This document shows, one piece after another, positions 22,258-31,237 of a stretch of DNA of 64,000 bases (its first letter is position 1; each line of letters opens with the position of its first letter). A model generated the notes under the pieces. The model had not been told where the DNA came from and made no database searches. It saw only the letters and a list, made by a program, of their open reading frames with translations. The DNA comes from Bradyrhizobium sp. 186 (GTDB taxonomy: Bacteria; Pseudomonadota; Alphaproteobacteria; Rhizobiales; Xanthobacteraceae), in NCBI RefSeq assembly GCF_023101685.1, contig NZ_CP082164.1, positions 9,455,001 through 9,519,000 on the forward strand, given 5' to 3'. Both the position numbers and the translations under genes were made by a program.

Positions 22258-23442
22258 CTAGTACAGCGGCGGGATCTGGCCGACCTTGACCGGGCCGAGA
22301 AGCACCGCGCCATCGACGAACTTCAGCGGGAAGCTGCGCGCCTTCTTGCCCTCGAGCGTGCTCTCGGTGCCGATCGAATTGATGCCGGCGGCAACACCGG
22401 CATTGGCATTCTGCTTGATGACCTTGCCGAGGCCGGGAACGGCGCGGTCGAGCGCGCCGAACAGGCTATTCAGATCCTGCGTCTTCACGCCGGGCGCGAC
22501 GCGATCGAGCGTCGATTGCGGCACGCCTTCTTCCAGCATCTTCTCGATGCCGAGGGCCGGGATCACCCGCTCGAGGCCCGTTACCGTCATCTGCAATTCG
22601 CCGTCGAGACGGCCATTGGCCGAGAGCCCGAGCGTGCCGGCCGCGACCGCGATCATCTCGCCCTGCTGGATCCGCGACTGCACGATCTCGATATGGCCGC
22701 CGGCGGCCTGGATCTCGCGGAAGCGCTGCGGCCACGGCTTTGGCGTGAGGTCGGACAGCCCGGTGATCTTCGCGCGCGTGTCGGCCTCGAACGGCTCGGC
22801 GAGCAGCGGATGCACGCCCTGGATGCTGCCCTGCGCGATCTGGAGCACGGTCTCGATGACGGGATGATCGGACGGCGATCCATCCGCGAGGCGTCCATGC
22901 AGTTCGACCTGCTTTGCGCGCGCGAGCGGCACCTGCACGCTGCCGTCGAGCCGGTTGACGGTGGGCTCCTCGAACACGATGGAGGCACGCTGCGGGATGG
23001 CCGGCAGGCCGACCACGCTGCTGCGACCCTTGCTCCAGTTCACCACGAAGGAGTTTTGCGTGACGCCGTCGGTCAGGGTTGCCGGCGCCGAGAATTCGGC
23101 GATGACGAGCTTGGGGTCGTAGACCTGGGCGACGACCAGGATGTTGTCGAGCTTGGCCGTGAACGGCGTCTTGCTTGCGTTCTGCGACACCAGGGCGACG
23201 CTGGCGCCGGAGCACTGGACCTCGAAGCGGAACGGAAAGCCCGCGATCGAGCGCTTGGCGCAATCATAGATGCGGCCGGATTTGGCCTCCTGCGCGCGCC
23301 AGGCGTCGGCGGCCAATTCGGCCTGAGAGGCGGCATAGAACCAGAAGCCGCTCCACGCGACTGCAAGGATCAGAAGGAGGACGGGTGCGATGAAAAGGCC
23401 CCAACGGGGGCGGCGGCCTCCGGCCGCGGTCATATCGGACAT
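22258..23442 (-). CDS. DUF2125 domain-containing membrane-anchored protein
   Basis: A 394-residue protein with an N-terminal transmembrane segment (LFIAPVLLLILAVAWSGFWFY) and a large, probably periplasmic, domain typical of DUF2125 (CAKRSIAGFPFRFEVQC near residue 61-77; repeated beta-rich segments). The function is unknown; the fold resembles AsmA-like or lipid-transfer envelope proteins, which is inference. It diverges from the gamma-glutamylcyclotransferase gene. Confidence 0.85.
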   Translation of the reverse strand: MSDMTAAGGRRPRWGLFIAPVLLLILAVAWSGFWFYAASQAELAADAWRAQEAKSGRIYDCAKRSIAGFPFRFEVQCSGASVALVSQNASKTPFTAKLDNILVVAQVYDPKLVIAEFSAPATLTDGVTQNSFVVNWSKGRSSVVGLPAIPQRASIVFEEPTVNRLDGSVQVPLARAKQVELHGRLADGSPSDHPVIETVLQIAQGSIQGVHPLLAEPFEADTRAKITGLSDLTPKPWPQRFREIQAAGGHIEIVQSRIQQGEMIAVAAGTLGLSANGRLDGELQMTVTGLERVIPALGIEKMLEEGVPQSTLDRVAPGVKTQDLNSLFGALDRAVPGLGKVIKQNANAGVAAGINSIGTESTLEGKKARSFPLKFVDGAVLLGPVKVGQIPPLY

Positions 23443-23552
23443 GCGGCGACCCTTTGCCCCCAGATTTTGTCAAATGTAAGCGAGATCGGCCTACGACGAA
23501 AGGCGGAGAATTCGCTTCGCTTGGGAGCGCGGTTCTGCTAGCCGTGCCCGCC

Positions 23553-24158
23553 ATGTCGGAAATCCCCCTCCCCTCCGTCACATCAGCCAAAGGCGATCTC
23601 TGGGTGTTCGGCTACGGCTCCCTGATGTGGCGGCCGGGCTTCGAATTCGGGGAACGCGTCCAGGCGCGACTGGTCGGCGAGCATCGCGCGCTCTGCGTCT
23701 ATTCCTTCGTGCACCGCGGCACGCCGGAGAAGCCGGGCCTGGTGCTGGGGCTCGATCGCGGCGGCGCTTGCCGCGGCATCGCCTTCCGCGTCGCCGAGAA
23801 GAGCCGCACCGACGTGGTCGCATATTTGAGGGCGCGCGAGCAGGTGACGTCGGTCTATCGCGAGGTGATGCGCTCGGTCTGGCTCGAGAACGATCCGCGG
23901 CAGCGCGTATCCGCACTCGCCTATGTCGTCGACCGCGGCCATGTGCAATATGCCGGGCGGCTGTCGCTCGCCGAGCAGCACCGCCACGTGCTCCAGGGCC
24001 ACGGCCAGTCCGGCGCCAACCGCGACTACGTGACGGCGACGGTGAAGGCGATCGAGGCCGAAGGTTTTCGCGACGCGCCGCTGCATCAACTTGCGACGAT
24101 GCTGCACGGCGAAGCGCATTCCCTGCACGCCTCCCTTCCGGACAACGAGCAACGCTAG
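23553..24158 (+). CDS. Gamma-glutamylcyclotransferase (ChaC-like)
   Basis: A 201-residue cytosolic enzyme. The substrate loop YGSLMW (residues 21-26) and the ChaC-type segment SFVHRGTPEKPGLVLGLD are clear. ChaC proteins cut glutathione to 5-oxoproline and Cys-Gly. The expected catalytic Glu lies in the region RAREQVTSVYRE. The start at MSEIP was chosen because the upstream frame is unlike the family. The frameshifted patatin gene follows after 15 bases. Confidence 0.9.
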   Translation: MSEIPLPSVTSAKGDLWVFGYGSLMWRPGFEFGERVQARLVGEHRALCVYSFVHRGTPEKPGLVLGLDRGGACRGIAFRVAEKSRTDVVAYLRAREQVTSVYREVMRSVWLENDPRQRVSALAYVVDRGHVQYAGRLSLAEQHRHVLQGHGQSGANRDYVTATVKAIEAEGFRDAPLHQLATMLHGEAHSLHASLPDNEQR

Positions 24159-24173
24159 CCGATTGCGGCCGCC

Positions 24174-25161
24174 ATGACCAAGAGCACCAGCGACGTCCTG
24201 TTCGAGCGCAAGGCCGGCAACAGCGTGCCGGGCCACCGCACGGACGGCCGCAAGATCGCTCTCGCGATCGAGGGCGGGGGCGATGCGCGGCGTGGTCTCG
24301 GCCGGCATGGTCGCCGCGCTGGAGACTCTCGGCCTGCGCGACTGCTTCGATCTGGTCTGCGGCTCGTCCGCCGGCGCGATAGCCGGCGCCTATTTCGTTG
24401 CCGGCCAGGCTCGCTACGGCGCGACCATCTTCTACGAGAACATCAACAACAAGAATTTCGTCGATCTGCGCAGGCTCGTCGGCCCCAAACCCGTCGTGTC
24501 ACTCGAATTCCTGCTCGACACCGTTTGCATCAGCCAGAAGCCGCTTCGCTTCGATCGGATTCTGCAAGGCGACCTGCCACTCTATGTCGTCGCTTCGTCG
24601 CTCAACGAGAAGAAGGCCGTCATGTTCGGCGACTTCGACGGACAGCAGGAGCTTATCGAGGCGCTGCGCGGCAGCGCGCGGATTCCCTTCTTCGCCGGCC
24701 CGCCCGTTCCATTCAGAGGCGATCATCTGCTCGACGCATCCGTGTATGAATCGATTCCGTTCCGCTCGGTGCTGTCGACGTTCGACGTCACCGACGTGGT
24801 CGTTCTCCTGACGCGCCCTGCCGGCGACCTCAGGAGCGAGCCAAACTGGATCGATCGCAACATCGTTGCCCGCAACCTCAGTAAATTCAGTGGCGACTTT
24901 GCCGTAAAATATCTCGAGCGCCCCTCGGCGTATCGGGATGAGTTCGCCTTCATTCAATCGCGGTCGGCTGCGACGGAGCCGCCTTATTTCCTGCAAGTGC
25001 AGCCACCGTCCAGTTCCGCGAAGGTTGGCTCGCGGGAGACCAACAGGGCGAGGCTCGTTCGCGGCGCGATGGACGGCTATCGCGCCGTCTACGACGCTCT
25101 CGGGCAGCCCGCGCAGCAGTTGGCCGAGATCATTGCGCCGTTCGCGGCTGCGAACCAGTGA
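24174..25161 (+). pseudogene. Patatin-like phospholipase, frameshifted
   Basis: Frame one (24174 to about 24280) reads ...RKIALAIEGGG and then becomes nonsense. A second frame from 24283 reads MRGVVSAGMVAALE and runs to 25161. Removing one base near 24282 restores the patatin oxyanion motif GGGMRG and a single product of about 328 residues, with the nucleophile in CGSSAGAIAG and the Asp in LDASVYES. The rest is intact. Either a true one-base insertion inactivates it, or this is a sequencing error at a G-rich run. The domain would hydrolyse phospholipid or acyl esters. Confidence 0.8.
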
Positions 25162-25194
25162 TCCGGCTCTCCGGCAACGTCGCGTTCGTCGCCT

Positions 25195-25974
25195 TCACAC
25201 CATCCGCCCCTCGCCCACATAGCTCGGCGCGCGACCGATGAGCTGCTCCTGCTCGCGCCGGCCCGCCTCGACGATGCGGCCGGTTGCATCCTCGATGGCG
25301 CCTTTGACGCGGGCGATGAATTCGTCCTTCGGCAGGCCGGGCGGCAGCGGATCAAGGAATTCCACCACCAGCGTCCCCGGATAACGCATGAAGGTGCGTC
25401 GCGGCCAGAACAGGCCGGAGTTGAGCGCGATCGGCAGGCATTGCACGCCGCAAGTGGAATAGATCTGGGCAAAGCCGGTCTTGTAGTCCGGCGGTGCGCC
25501 CGGCGCGCGGCGCGTGCCTTCGGGAAAGATCACGAGCTGACAGCCGCCGCGCACGGCCTTGCGGGCCCGGCGCGTCATGTCCAGCAGCGCCTTGACGCCG
25601 GCGCCGCGATCGATCGAGATCATGCCGGTCTTGATCAGGAATTGGCCGAACACCGGAATGTGCATGAGCTGGCGCTTGAGGATGAAGATCGGACGATCGA
25701 AGAAGGACATCAGCACGAACGTCTCCCAGAACGACTGGTGCTTGGATACAACAACCAACGGCCCGGTCGGGATCGTCTCGGCGCCCCGGAATTCGACCTT
25801 GATGTTGCAGACCACTCGCATCAAGAACAGCGTCGCGCTGGCCCACCATCCGGCGATCGTCAGCAGCGCTCGCGGCGGCATCAGGAAGGTCGGGAGTGCA
25901 ATGATCGCGCAGAACGTCAGCACGGCATAGAACAGCACGTTGAAGACCAGCGAACGCAGGAAAATCGAAAACAT
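25195..25974 (-). CDS. 1-acyl-glycerol-3-phosphate acyltransferase (PlsC family)
   Basis: A 259-residue inner-membrane acyltransferase. There are two hydrophobic segments before residue 55. The motif I block reads KHQSFWET with H79 and E84, an H-X4-E variant of the usual H-X4-D. Motif III is FPEGTRRAPG. It would transfer an acyl group to lysophosphatidate in phospholipid synthesis, or to a related lipid. It lies 26 bases downstream of the YdcF gene in the same direction. Confidence 0.88.
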   Translation of the reverse strand: MFSIFLRSLVFNVLFYAVLTFCAIIALPTFLMPPRALLTIAGWWASATLFLMRVVCNIKVEFRGAETIPTGPLVVVSKHQSFWETFVLMSFFDRPIFILKRQLMHIPVFGQFLIKTGMISIDRGAGVKALLDMTRRARKAVRGGCQLVIFPEGTRRAPGAPPDYKTGFAQIYSTCGVQCLPIALNSGLFWPRRTFMRYPGTLVVEFLDPLPPGLPKDEFIARVKGAIEDATGRIVEAGRREQEQLIGRAPSYVGEGRMV

Positions 25975-26000
25975 CCGTACAATCCGATCAAGGGGCTCTG

Positions 26001-26705
26001 TCAGTTGGCCTGGGCTGTGGCGGGCCTTTTCGGCTGCAGACCCGCAGGCTGCTCCGACACTTCGGGCGAAAGGTCAATCCCGAAATCCTCCAGCCGCACC
26101 CTGAGCTCCGCGGCGAGGTACTTGATATATTCCGACAGCAGCAGCCGCAGCGTCGAAGCCGAGGTCCACCACGGCTCCTCGCGCCATTTGTCGCCGACCA
26201 CCGCGAACGGGATCAGCGTCGCCTCCGGCATGGCATGCGAGAACTCCACGAGCGCGCGCGGCATGTGATAGTTCGAGGTGACCACGATCAGCGACTTGAA
26301 GCCGCGCTCCTGCGCCCAGCGCCGCGCCTCCGCCGCATTGCCGCGGGTTGAGACCGCGGTGCGATCGAGATCCACGCAGCAATGCATGAAGGACTGGTTC
26401 TCCGGCAGCGTCCGGGAGATGTCGCTTGCGGTGCTGGTCGGGTGCACGCCCGAGATCAGGAGCCGCCTGCCGTAGCCGGCGGCCAACAGCTCCATCGCGT
26501 CCGGGACCCGCGAGGAGCCGCCGGTCAGGACCACGATGCCGTCCGCCTTGCGGTCCGGCGCGATCTCGGCACCGCGCAATTGCGCCAGGAACGCGATGAA
26601 GCCTGCCGCCGCGCCGACAAAGGCGAACGCGATCGTCGACACCACGGCCGCGCGCAGCCAGCCGCGCGGCAAATTCGGCGATCGATCGTCGGTCGGCGAG
26701 GTCAT
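26001..26705 (-). CDS. YdcF family (DUF218) membrane protein
   Basis: A 234-residue protein with one N-terminal transmembrane segment (residues 17-43) and a DUF218/YdcF domain: IVVLTGGSSRVPDAMELL, RLLISGVHP, VVTSNYHMPRAL. ElyC/SanA relatives affect envelope polysaccharide carriers; the activity here is unproven. It precedes the acyltransferase and follows ftsX at a 72-base distance. Confidence 0.88.
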   Translation of the reverse strand: MTSPTDDRSPNLPRGWLRAAVVSTIAFAFVGAAAGFIAFLAQLRGAEIAPDRKADGIVVLTGGSSRVPDAMELLAAGYGRRLLISGVHPTSTASDISRTLPENQSFMHCCVDLDRTAVSTRGNAAEARRWAQERGFKSLIVVTSNYHMPRALVEFSHAMPEATLIPFAVVGDKWREEPWWTSASTLRLLLSEYIKYLAAELRVRLEDFGIDLSPEVSEQPAGLQPKRPATAQAN

Positions 26706-26777
26706 GCGATGTCGGTGATCCCTTCCCTGGATGATTTTAGGAGGTTTTGAGGCGAAGTGGAGTCCGGTTTTGCCGGA

Positions 26778-27746
26778 CTAATCGACCTCATTCAACGTCG
26801 CGAACAGCGTCTGGCGCGAGGCGACTGCGGTGATGGCGCCGATCAGCACCGCCTGTACCGCAAGCACGGCATAGCCGGACGGCCGCAGCGAGAAAGTGCC
26901 TAGTAAAGCTGCAAACTGGTCGCCGACCGGGGTGCCGGAGAACCAGCCGGCAATCGACTCGGAGAAGCCGAACACCAGCATGGCGACACCGCCGCCGATC
27001 ACGCCGCCTTCCAGGCCCAGCCTGAGGAAATGCCGCAGGAAGCGGTTGGCGATGTAACGGTCGCCGGCGCCGACGAAATGCAGGACTTCGACGATCGGGC
27101 GGTTCGCCGCCATGGCGCCGCGGGTCGCGAACGACACCGAGATGATGGTCGCGACGATGACGAGCGCGAGGATGCCCAGACCCGCGAGCACGGTGGCATT
27201 GGTCATCGAGCGCATGCGCTCGATCCAGGCGCGATGATCGTCGACGCTCGCGCTCGGGGCAACCTGGGTCACGCGGTTGCGCAGGGCGCCGAGATCGAGC
27301 GGCGTGCCGGGCTGGACCCGCGCGATGATCATGCGCGGCACCGGGAGGTCGTCCATGGACAGGCCGGTGCCGAGCCAGGGCTCGAGCAGCTTGCCGCTCT
27401 CATCCTTGGTAAAGGGCTTGACCTCGACGATGCCCGCTTGCGCACGCATCGCCTCGGTCACCGCGGCGGTGTCGCGCTCGAGGTCGCGCCCGACCTGCGG
27501 GCGGACCTGGATGGTGATCTCGCTTGCGACATCGGACTGCCATTCCGCGGCCGAGGCGCTGACCAGCAGCACCGTGCCCGTGGTCATCGAGGCGAGGAAG
27601 GTCATGATCGCGACGACGGCGACCAGCGCGCGGCCGTGGATCGAGGCGCGCGGCACGATCGGCGACATGTTGCGCGCCTTGGCCGGAAGCTGCGGACGCT
27701 CCTGTCCGAGATCAACCAGCACGCCGCGTTCGTCGGTCCTATTCAT
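26778..27746 (-). CDS. ftsX: Cell division protein FtsX
   Basis: A 322-residue ABC-type membrane protein. There are four transmembrane segments: about 35-60, 195-218, 238-263 and 290-312, with a periplasmic domain (about 65-190) that binds peptidoglycan hydrolase activators. It works with FtsE at the septum. The ATG overlaps the ftsE stop by 8 bases (ATGAATAG), so the two are coupled. Confidence 0.93.
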   Translation of the reverse strand: MNRTDERGVLVDLGQERPQLPAKARNMSPIVPRASIHGRALVAVVAIMTFLASMTTGTVLLVSASAAEWQSDVASEITIQVRPQVGRDLERDTAAVTEAMRAQAGIVEVKPFTKDESGKLLEPWLGTGLSMDDLPVPRMIIARVQPGTPLDLGALRNRVTQVAPSASVDDHRAWIERMRSMTNATVLAGLGILALVIVATIISVSFATRGAMAANRPIVEVLHFVGAGDRYIANRFLRHFLRLGLEGGVIGGGVAMLVFGFSESIAGWFSGTPVGDQFAALLGTFSLRPSGYAVLAVQAVLIGAITAVASRQTLFATLNEVD

Positions 27747-28398
27747 AGATGTGCAGCCGTCCCTGGTGCAGCACGAAGCGGCGCGCCTCGTACTGGTCCA
27801 TCAGCGCGATGTCGTGGGTCGCGATGATGACGGCGGTGCCGGACTTGTTGAGCTCGATGAAGAGCCGCAGCAGCCGTCGCCCGAGCGTCGGATCGACGCT
27901 TCCGGTGGGCTCGTCCGCGAGCAGGAGCTGCGGCCGCGAGATCACCGCGCGCGCGATCGCGGCGCGCTGCTTCTCGCCGCCGGACAGGATCGGCGGCAAC
28001 GCGTCCATGCGCTCGCCGAGGCCGACCCAGCGCAAGAGGTCGATGACCTCCTTGCGGTAGCTCGACTCGCTGCGTCCCATGACGCGGAACGGCAGCGCGA
28101 CATTCTCATACGTCGTCATGTGGTCGAGCAGGCGGAAATCCTGGAGCACGATGCCGATGCGCTTGCGCAAATCGGCGATCTCGTCCTTGCCGAGCAGCGA
28201 GATGTCGTGGCCGAACAGGTTGACCAGACCGCGCGTCGGTCGGTGCGACAGGAACAACAGGCGCAGCAATGACGTCTTGCCGGCGCCGGACGGGCCGGTG
28301 AGAAACTGGAAGGAATGCGGCGGAATCTGGAAACTGAGGTCGCGCAGGATCTCCGGCCCCAGACCGTAACGCAATCCGACATTTTCGAACCGAACCAA
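27739..28398 (-). CDS. ftsE: Cell division ATP-binding protein FtsE
   Basis: A 219-residue ABC ATPase: Walker A GPSGAGKT, signature LSGGEKQR, Walker B LLLADEPT, and H-loop ATHD. The family N-terminus is VRFENVGLRYG, so the TTG at 28398 with GGAG 6 bases upstream is the better start; an ATG at 28449 gives 17 extra residues and has no ribosome site. It energises FtsX to drive septal peptidoglycan hydrolysis. It is divergent from the zinc-ribbon gene. Confidence 0.93.
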   Translation of the reverse strand: MVRFENVGLRYGLGPEILRDLSFQIPPHSFQFLTGPSGAGKTSLLRLLFLSHRPTRGLVNLFGHDISLLGKDEIADLRKRIGIVLQDFRLLDHMTTYENVALPFRVMGRSESSYRKEVIDLLRWVGLGERMDALPPILSGGEKQRAAIARAVISRPQLLLADEPTGSVDPTLGRRLLRLFIELNKSGTAVIIATHDIALMDQYEARRFVLHQGRLHIYE

Positions 28399-28611
28399 GC
28401 TCAGCTCCGTTCGAGAGGGGGCGGACCGCCGGCCGCGGCGCTCCGCCATACGCGATCAACGGGTTTTGCGACCGTTATGGTTTCCGGTTCGTTAACGGTC
28501 GCCTTGTAGCATCCTTGGTAGCCTCCTAGGCGCCCGGTTTCGCACGACTGGGCCGTTGCCAAGATTCGTCCAAGATACGTTCAAGACCCGTCCATGCATC
28601 AAGGCTCGTCC

Positions 28612-29493
28612 ATGCATATCGTCTGCCCCCATTGTACGACATCCTACGCCATCAAGCTTGCGAGCCTGGGGGCGAATGGACGTACGGTCCGCTGCTCCCG
28701 TTGCAAGGAGACCTGGATGGCGCATCCCGAGGATGCCATCGAGGAGGCGTCCGTCCCGGCCATGGTCGCGGCCAGCCAGGCCGACGACCAAGCCGACCTC
28801 GCCGAGCAATGGAACTCCTACGCCAAGGACGACGGTGCAGCCGAAACCCCGGTGATCGAGAGCCCCTCGATCGCCAGCGATTGGCCAACCGAGGACGCTG
28901 GGGAAACCGAGGAGGACTGGGCGGCGGCGGCCCGGATCGTCGAGGAGGACGACGGCGCCGACGCGCAGCACCAGTCATGGTTCCGCAGCCTGTTTCGCCG
29001 CCGTGTCGCCCAGGTCAGCCGCGAGGCCGCCACCACCGCCCCGCGAAAATCCCAATTCGGCCTGCCGACCGCCTGCGCTGCCATGGGCGCGCTGGTGCTG
29101 GCTCTGGTGATCTGGCGCGGCGACATGGTGCGGCTGCTGCCGCAAACGGCGGCTTTCTACAAAATGGTCGGGCTTGACGTGAACCTGCGGGGGCTGGCGT
29201 TCAAGGACGTCAAGCTCTCGAGCGAGACCGTGGACGGTAAGCAGGTGCTGGTGATCGAGGGCGTCATCGTCGGCGAGGGCAAGAAGGCGCTCGACATCCC
29301 GCGGCTGCGCTTTGCGGTGCGCGACGCGCAAGGTGCCGAAATCTACGCCTGGAATACGGTGCTGGAGCAGACCGTGCTGCGGCCCGGCGAGCGCGCCTTC
29401 TTTAGGTCGCGCCTGGCCTCGCCGCCGTCAGAGGGCCGCAACATCGACGTTCGCTTCTTCAACCGGCGCGACATTGCCGGCGGCAGCGTATAA
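28612..29493 (+). CDS. MJ0042-type zinc-ribbon membrane protein (DUF3426-like)
   Basis: A 293-residue protein. The N-terminal zinc ribbon has CPHC and CSRC pairs (residues 5-8 and 25-28 or so). An acidic low-complexity stretch follows, then one transmembrane segment (LPTACAAMGALVLALVIW) and a C-terminal beta-sandwich domain (LVIEGVIVGEGKKALDIPRLRF). The start at 28612 is favoured by AAGG upstream; 28594 gives 6 more residues in a short duplicated stretch (GTCCATGCAT twice). The function is unknown; it often sits beside ftsEX in rhizobia. Confidence 0.85.
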   Translation: MHIVCPHCTTSYAIKLASLGANGRTVRCSRCKETWMAHPEDAIEEASVPAMVAASQADDQADLAEQWNSYAKDDGAAETPVIESPSIASDWPTEDAGETEEDWAAAARIVEEDDGADAQHQSWFRSLFRRRVAQVSREAATTAPRKSQFGLPTACAAMGALVLALVIWRGDMVRLLPQTAAFYKMVGLDVNLRGLAFKDVKLSSETVDGKQVLVIEGVIVGEGKKALDIPRLRFAVRDAQGAEIYAWNTVLEQTVLRPGERAFFRSRLASPPSEGRNIDVRFFNRRDIAGGSV

Positions 29494-29529
29494 TCAACCC
29501 AGCGGGGTCCCGCAGGGGAGCTTGGTCCC

Positions 29530-29904
29530 ATGCCAAAAATCTTGATCGCCGACGACGAAGATTCCATGCGCACGCTGGTCGCGCGCGCCATCGCCATGGA
29601 CGGGCACGAGACCGTCACCGCGCAGGACGGCGCCGAAGCGCTGGAGATCCTGGTCCGCGAGGACGGCGCGTTCGACTTGCTGCTCACCGACATCCAGATG
29701 CCGGTGATGGACGGCATCGCGCTCGCGCTTTCCGCCGCGCGCGACTTCCCCGACCTGACCATTTTGCTGATGACCGGATTTGCCGACCAGCGCGAGCGCG
29801 CCTCGAACCTCAATGCGCTGGTGCATGACGTCGTGACCAAGCCGTTCTCGGTCGCCGATATCCGCACCGCCGTAGCGGATGCGCTGGCGGCGAAGAAGGG
29901 GTAA
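29530..29904 (+). CDS. Single-domain response regulator, CpdR-like
   Basis: A 124-residue receiver. The acidic pocket is D8-D9, the phospho-acceptor D54 (LLLTDIQMP), the conserved Thr is in LLMTGFAD and the Lys in VTKPFS. There is no output domain. CpdR in alphaproteobacteria controls ClpXP-dependent proteolysis in the cell cycle; this resembles it in length and in the LLLTDI-MP-MDGI and TGFA segments. Position next to ftsEX fits a cell-cycle role. The exact orthology is uncertain. Confidence 0.85.
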   Translation: MPKILIADDEDSMRTLVARAIAMDGHETVTAQDGAEALEILVREDGAFDLLLTDIQMPVMDGIALALSAARDFPDLTILLMTGFADQRERASNLNALVHDVVTKPFSVADIRTAVADALAAKKG

Positions 29905-29933
29905 TGGCCGCCGCGTATTCCGCTGTCATGCCC

Positions 29934-30028
29934 CGGCTTGACCGGGGCATCCAGTATGCCGCGGCGTCGCGATTCAATCACTGGCGTCTCTGGAATACTG
30001 GATCGCCCGATCAAGTTGGGCGATGACA
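29934..30028. repeat. Intergenic palindrome, family D
   Basis: TGTCATGCCCCGGC and CATCCAGTA are mirrored by TACTGGATCG and GGGCGATGACA. An additional inner hairpin CCGGCTTGACCGG is present. It lies between the convergent response regulator and DUF4175 C-terminal genes. Confidence 0.75.
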
Positions 30029-30091
30029 GTGAGATTGTGGTGAGAGATTGGGCAAGCTCGCCATCGCGCGGACCTACGCGATGACCTCGCC

Positions 30092-31237
30092 TCAAAAATC
30101 CTTCAGCAGGCGCTCGAGATAGTCGAGCTCGATCTGCGGGCGCGAAGTGTCGCCGAGGCGGCGGCGGAGCTCTTCGAGAATGCGGCGGACGCGCTGGGCG
30201 TCGATCTCGCCGGGAATCTTGACCGTGTAGTCGTCGCTGAACTCGCGGCCGTGGAGCGGGCGGCCGAGCGGATCGGTCTGATTGCCGCCGCTCTGCTGGC
30301 GGCCGGCGCGATTGCCGGGGCCGTCGCCCTGGCCGTCGCCGTCGCCCTGCTGCATCGCCTCGGCCATCTTCTGCGCACCCTTGCGCATCGCATCCAATGC
30401 CTTGCCCTGGGAGTCCACGGCGCCGTCGGCATTGCCCTCACCGAGCTTGGAGCCGGCATCGCCCATGGCGCCGTCGGCGGCATCCAATCCACCGTCGTCA
30501 TCGCCCTGGTCACCGTCCTGATCGCCATTCTGGCCGGGTTGTCCCTGGTCGCCTTGCTGGCCCTGCTGCCCTTTTTGACCCTTCTGTCCCTTCTGGGCGA
30601 GGCCGCGCTTGGCAAGCTCGTCCTGCAGCTTCTTCAGGCGGTCGCGCAGCGACTGCTGGTCCTGCTGGAGGTCGGACATCGACTGGTCGCCCTGCTGCTT
30701 GCCGCGCGAGCGGTCACGCCGGGAGTCCTGGCCCTGCTTGTAGGTCTTGTCGCGCAATTGCTGCTGCTTGCGGATCATGTCGCTGAGCTCGTTGAGCGCC
30801 TGCTCCATGTCGCTGTCGCCGGATTGCCCGGGCTGCGCCATCTGGAGATTTTCCATGATCTGCGCGAGCTGCTCGAGCATGCGCTGGGCCGCCTCGCGAT
30901 TGCCTTCGCGCGCCAGCTTCTCGATCTGCTTCACGAGCTCGTCCAGATCGCGTTGAGTTATGACGGAGCGATCGCGACTGGAGGATTGGCTTTTCTCCGT
31001 CGCCCGCTTGTATTCCTCGAGCTTCCGAATGGCATCGGATTGATTGTTCAGGCTCCGCCCGGGCTCCTTCTGCCTGAGGCTGTCGCCGGCGTCCTGCATC
31101 GCCTTGTCCGCGCTATCGAGCAGCGCATCAGGATCCTGATCCTGCTGGGCAGCAACGGCCGGAAGGCCTCCCAACAGGATGGCGAGGCAGGCGATCGACA
31201 TCGCCTGCAAGACTGGCACGCGTCCTAGCTTCCGCAT
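30092..31237 (-). CDS. DUF4175/TIGR02302 C-terminal half, separate exported protein
   Basis: A 381-residue protein. A signal-peptide-like N-terminus (LQAMSIACLAILLGGLPAVAA) is followed by coiled coil, a Gly-Gln-Asp collagen-like stretch (KGQKGQKGQQGQQGDQG), and the conserved TIGR02302 C-terminus (DPLGRP, VKIPGEIDAQRVRRILEELRRRLG, LDYLERLL). In most relatives this sequence is the end of one ~850-residue protein. Here the start ATG overlaps the upstream gene by 13 bases. It probably works with the N-terminal half in the envelope. The role is unknown. Confidence 0.75.
   Translation of the reverse strand: MRKLGRVPVLQAMSIACLAILLGGLPAVAAQQDQDPDALLDSADKAMQDAGDSLRQKEPGRSLNNQSDAIRKLEEYKRATEKSQSSSRDRSVITQRDLDELVKQIEKLAREGNREAAQRMLEQLAQIMENLQMAQPGQSGDSDMEQALNELSDMIRKQQQLRDKTYKQGQDSRRDRSRGKQQGDQSMSDLQQDQQSLRDRLKKLQDELAKRGLAQKGQKGQKGQQGQQGDQGQPGQNGDQDGDQGDDDGGLDAADGAMGDAGSKLGEGNADGAVDSQGKALDAMRKGAQKMAEAMQQGDGDGQGDGPGNRAGRQQSGGNQTDPLGRPLHGREFSDDYTVKIPGEIDAQRVRRILEELRRRLGDTSRPQIELDYLERLLKDF

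Noticed and set aside
22228..23541. 437-codon plus-strand frame opposite DUF2125
   Set aside because: Starts inside a repeat and mirrors a recognised gene; no domain.
30092..30600. Collagen-like Gly-Gln-Lys repeat taken as a separate repeat locus or CRISPR
   Set aside because: It is low-complexity coding sequence in a coiled-coil protein. No regular spacer and repeat structure exists; no CRISPR array was seen anywhere in the window.
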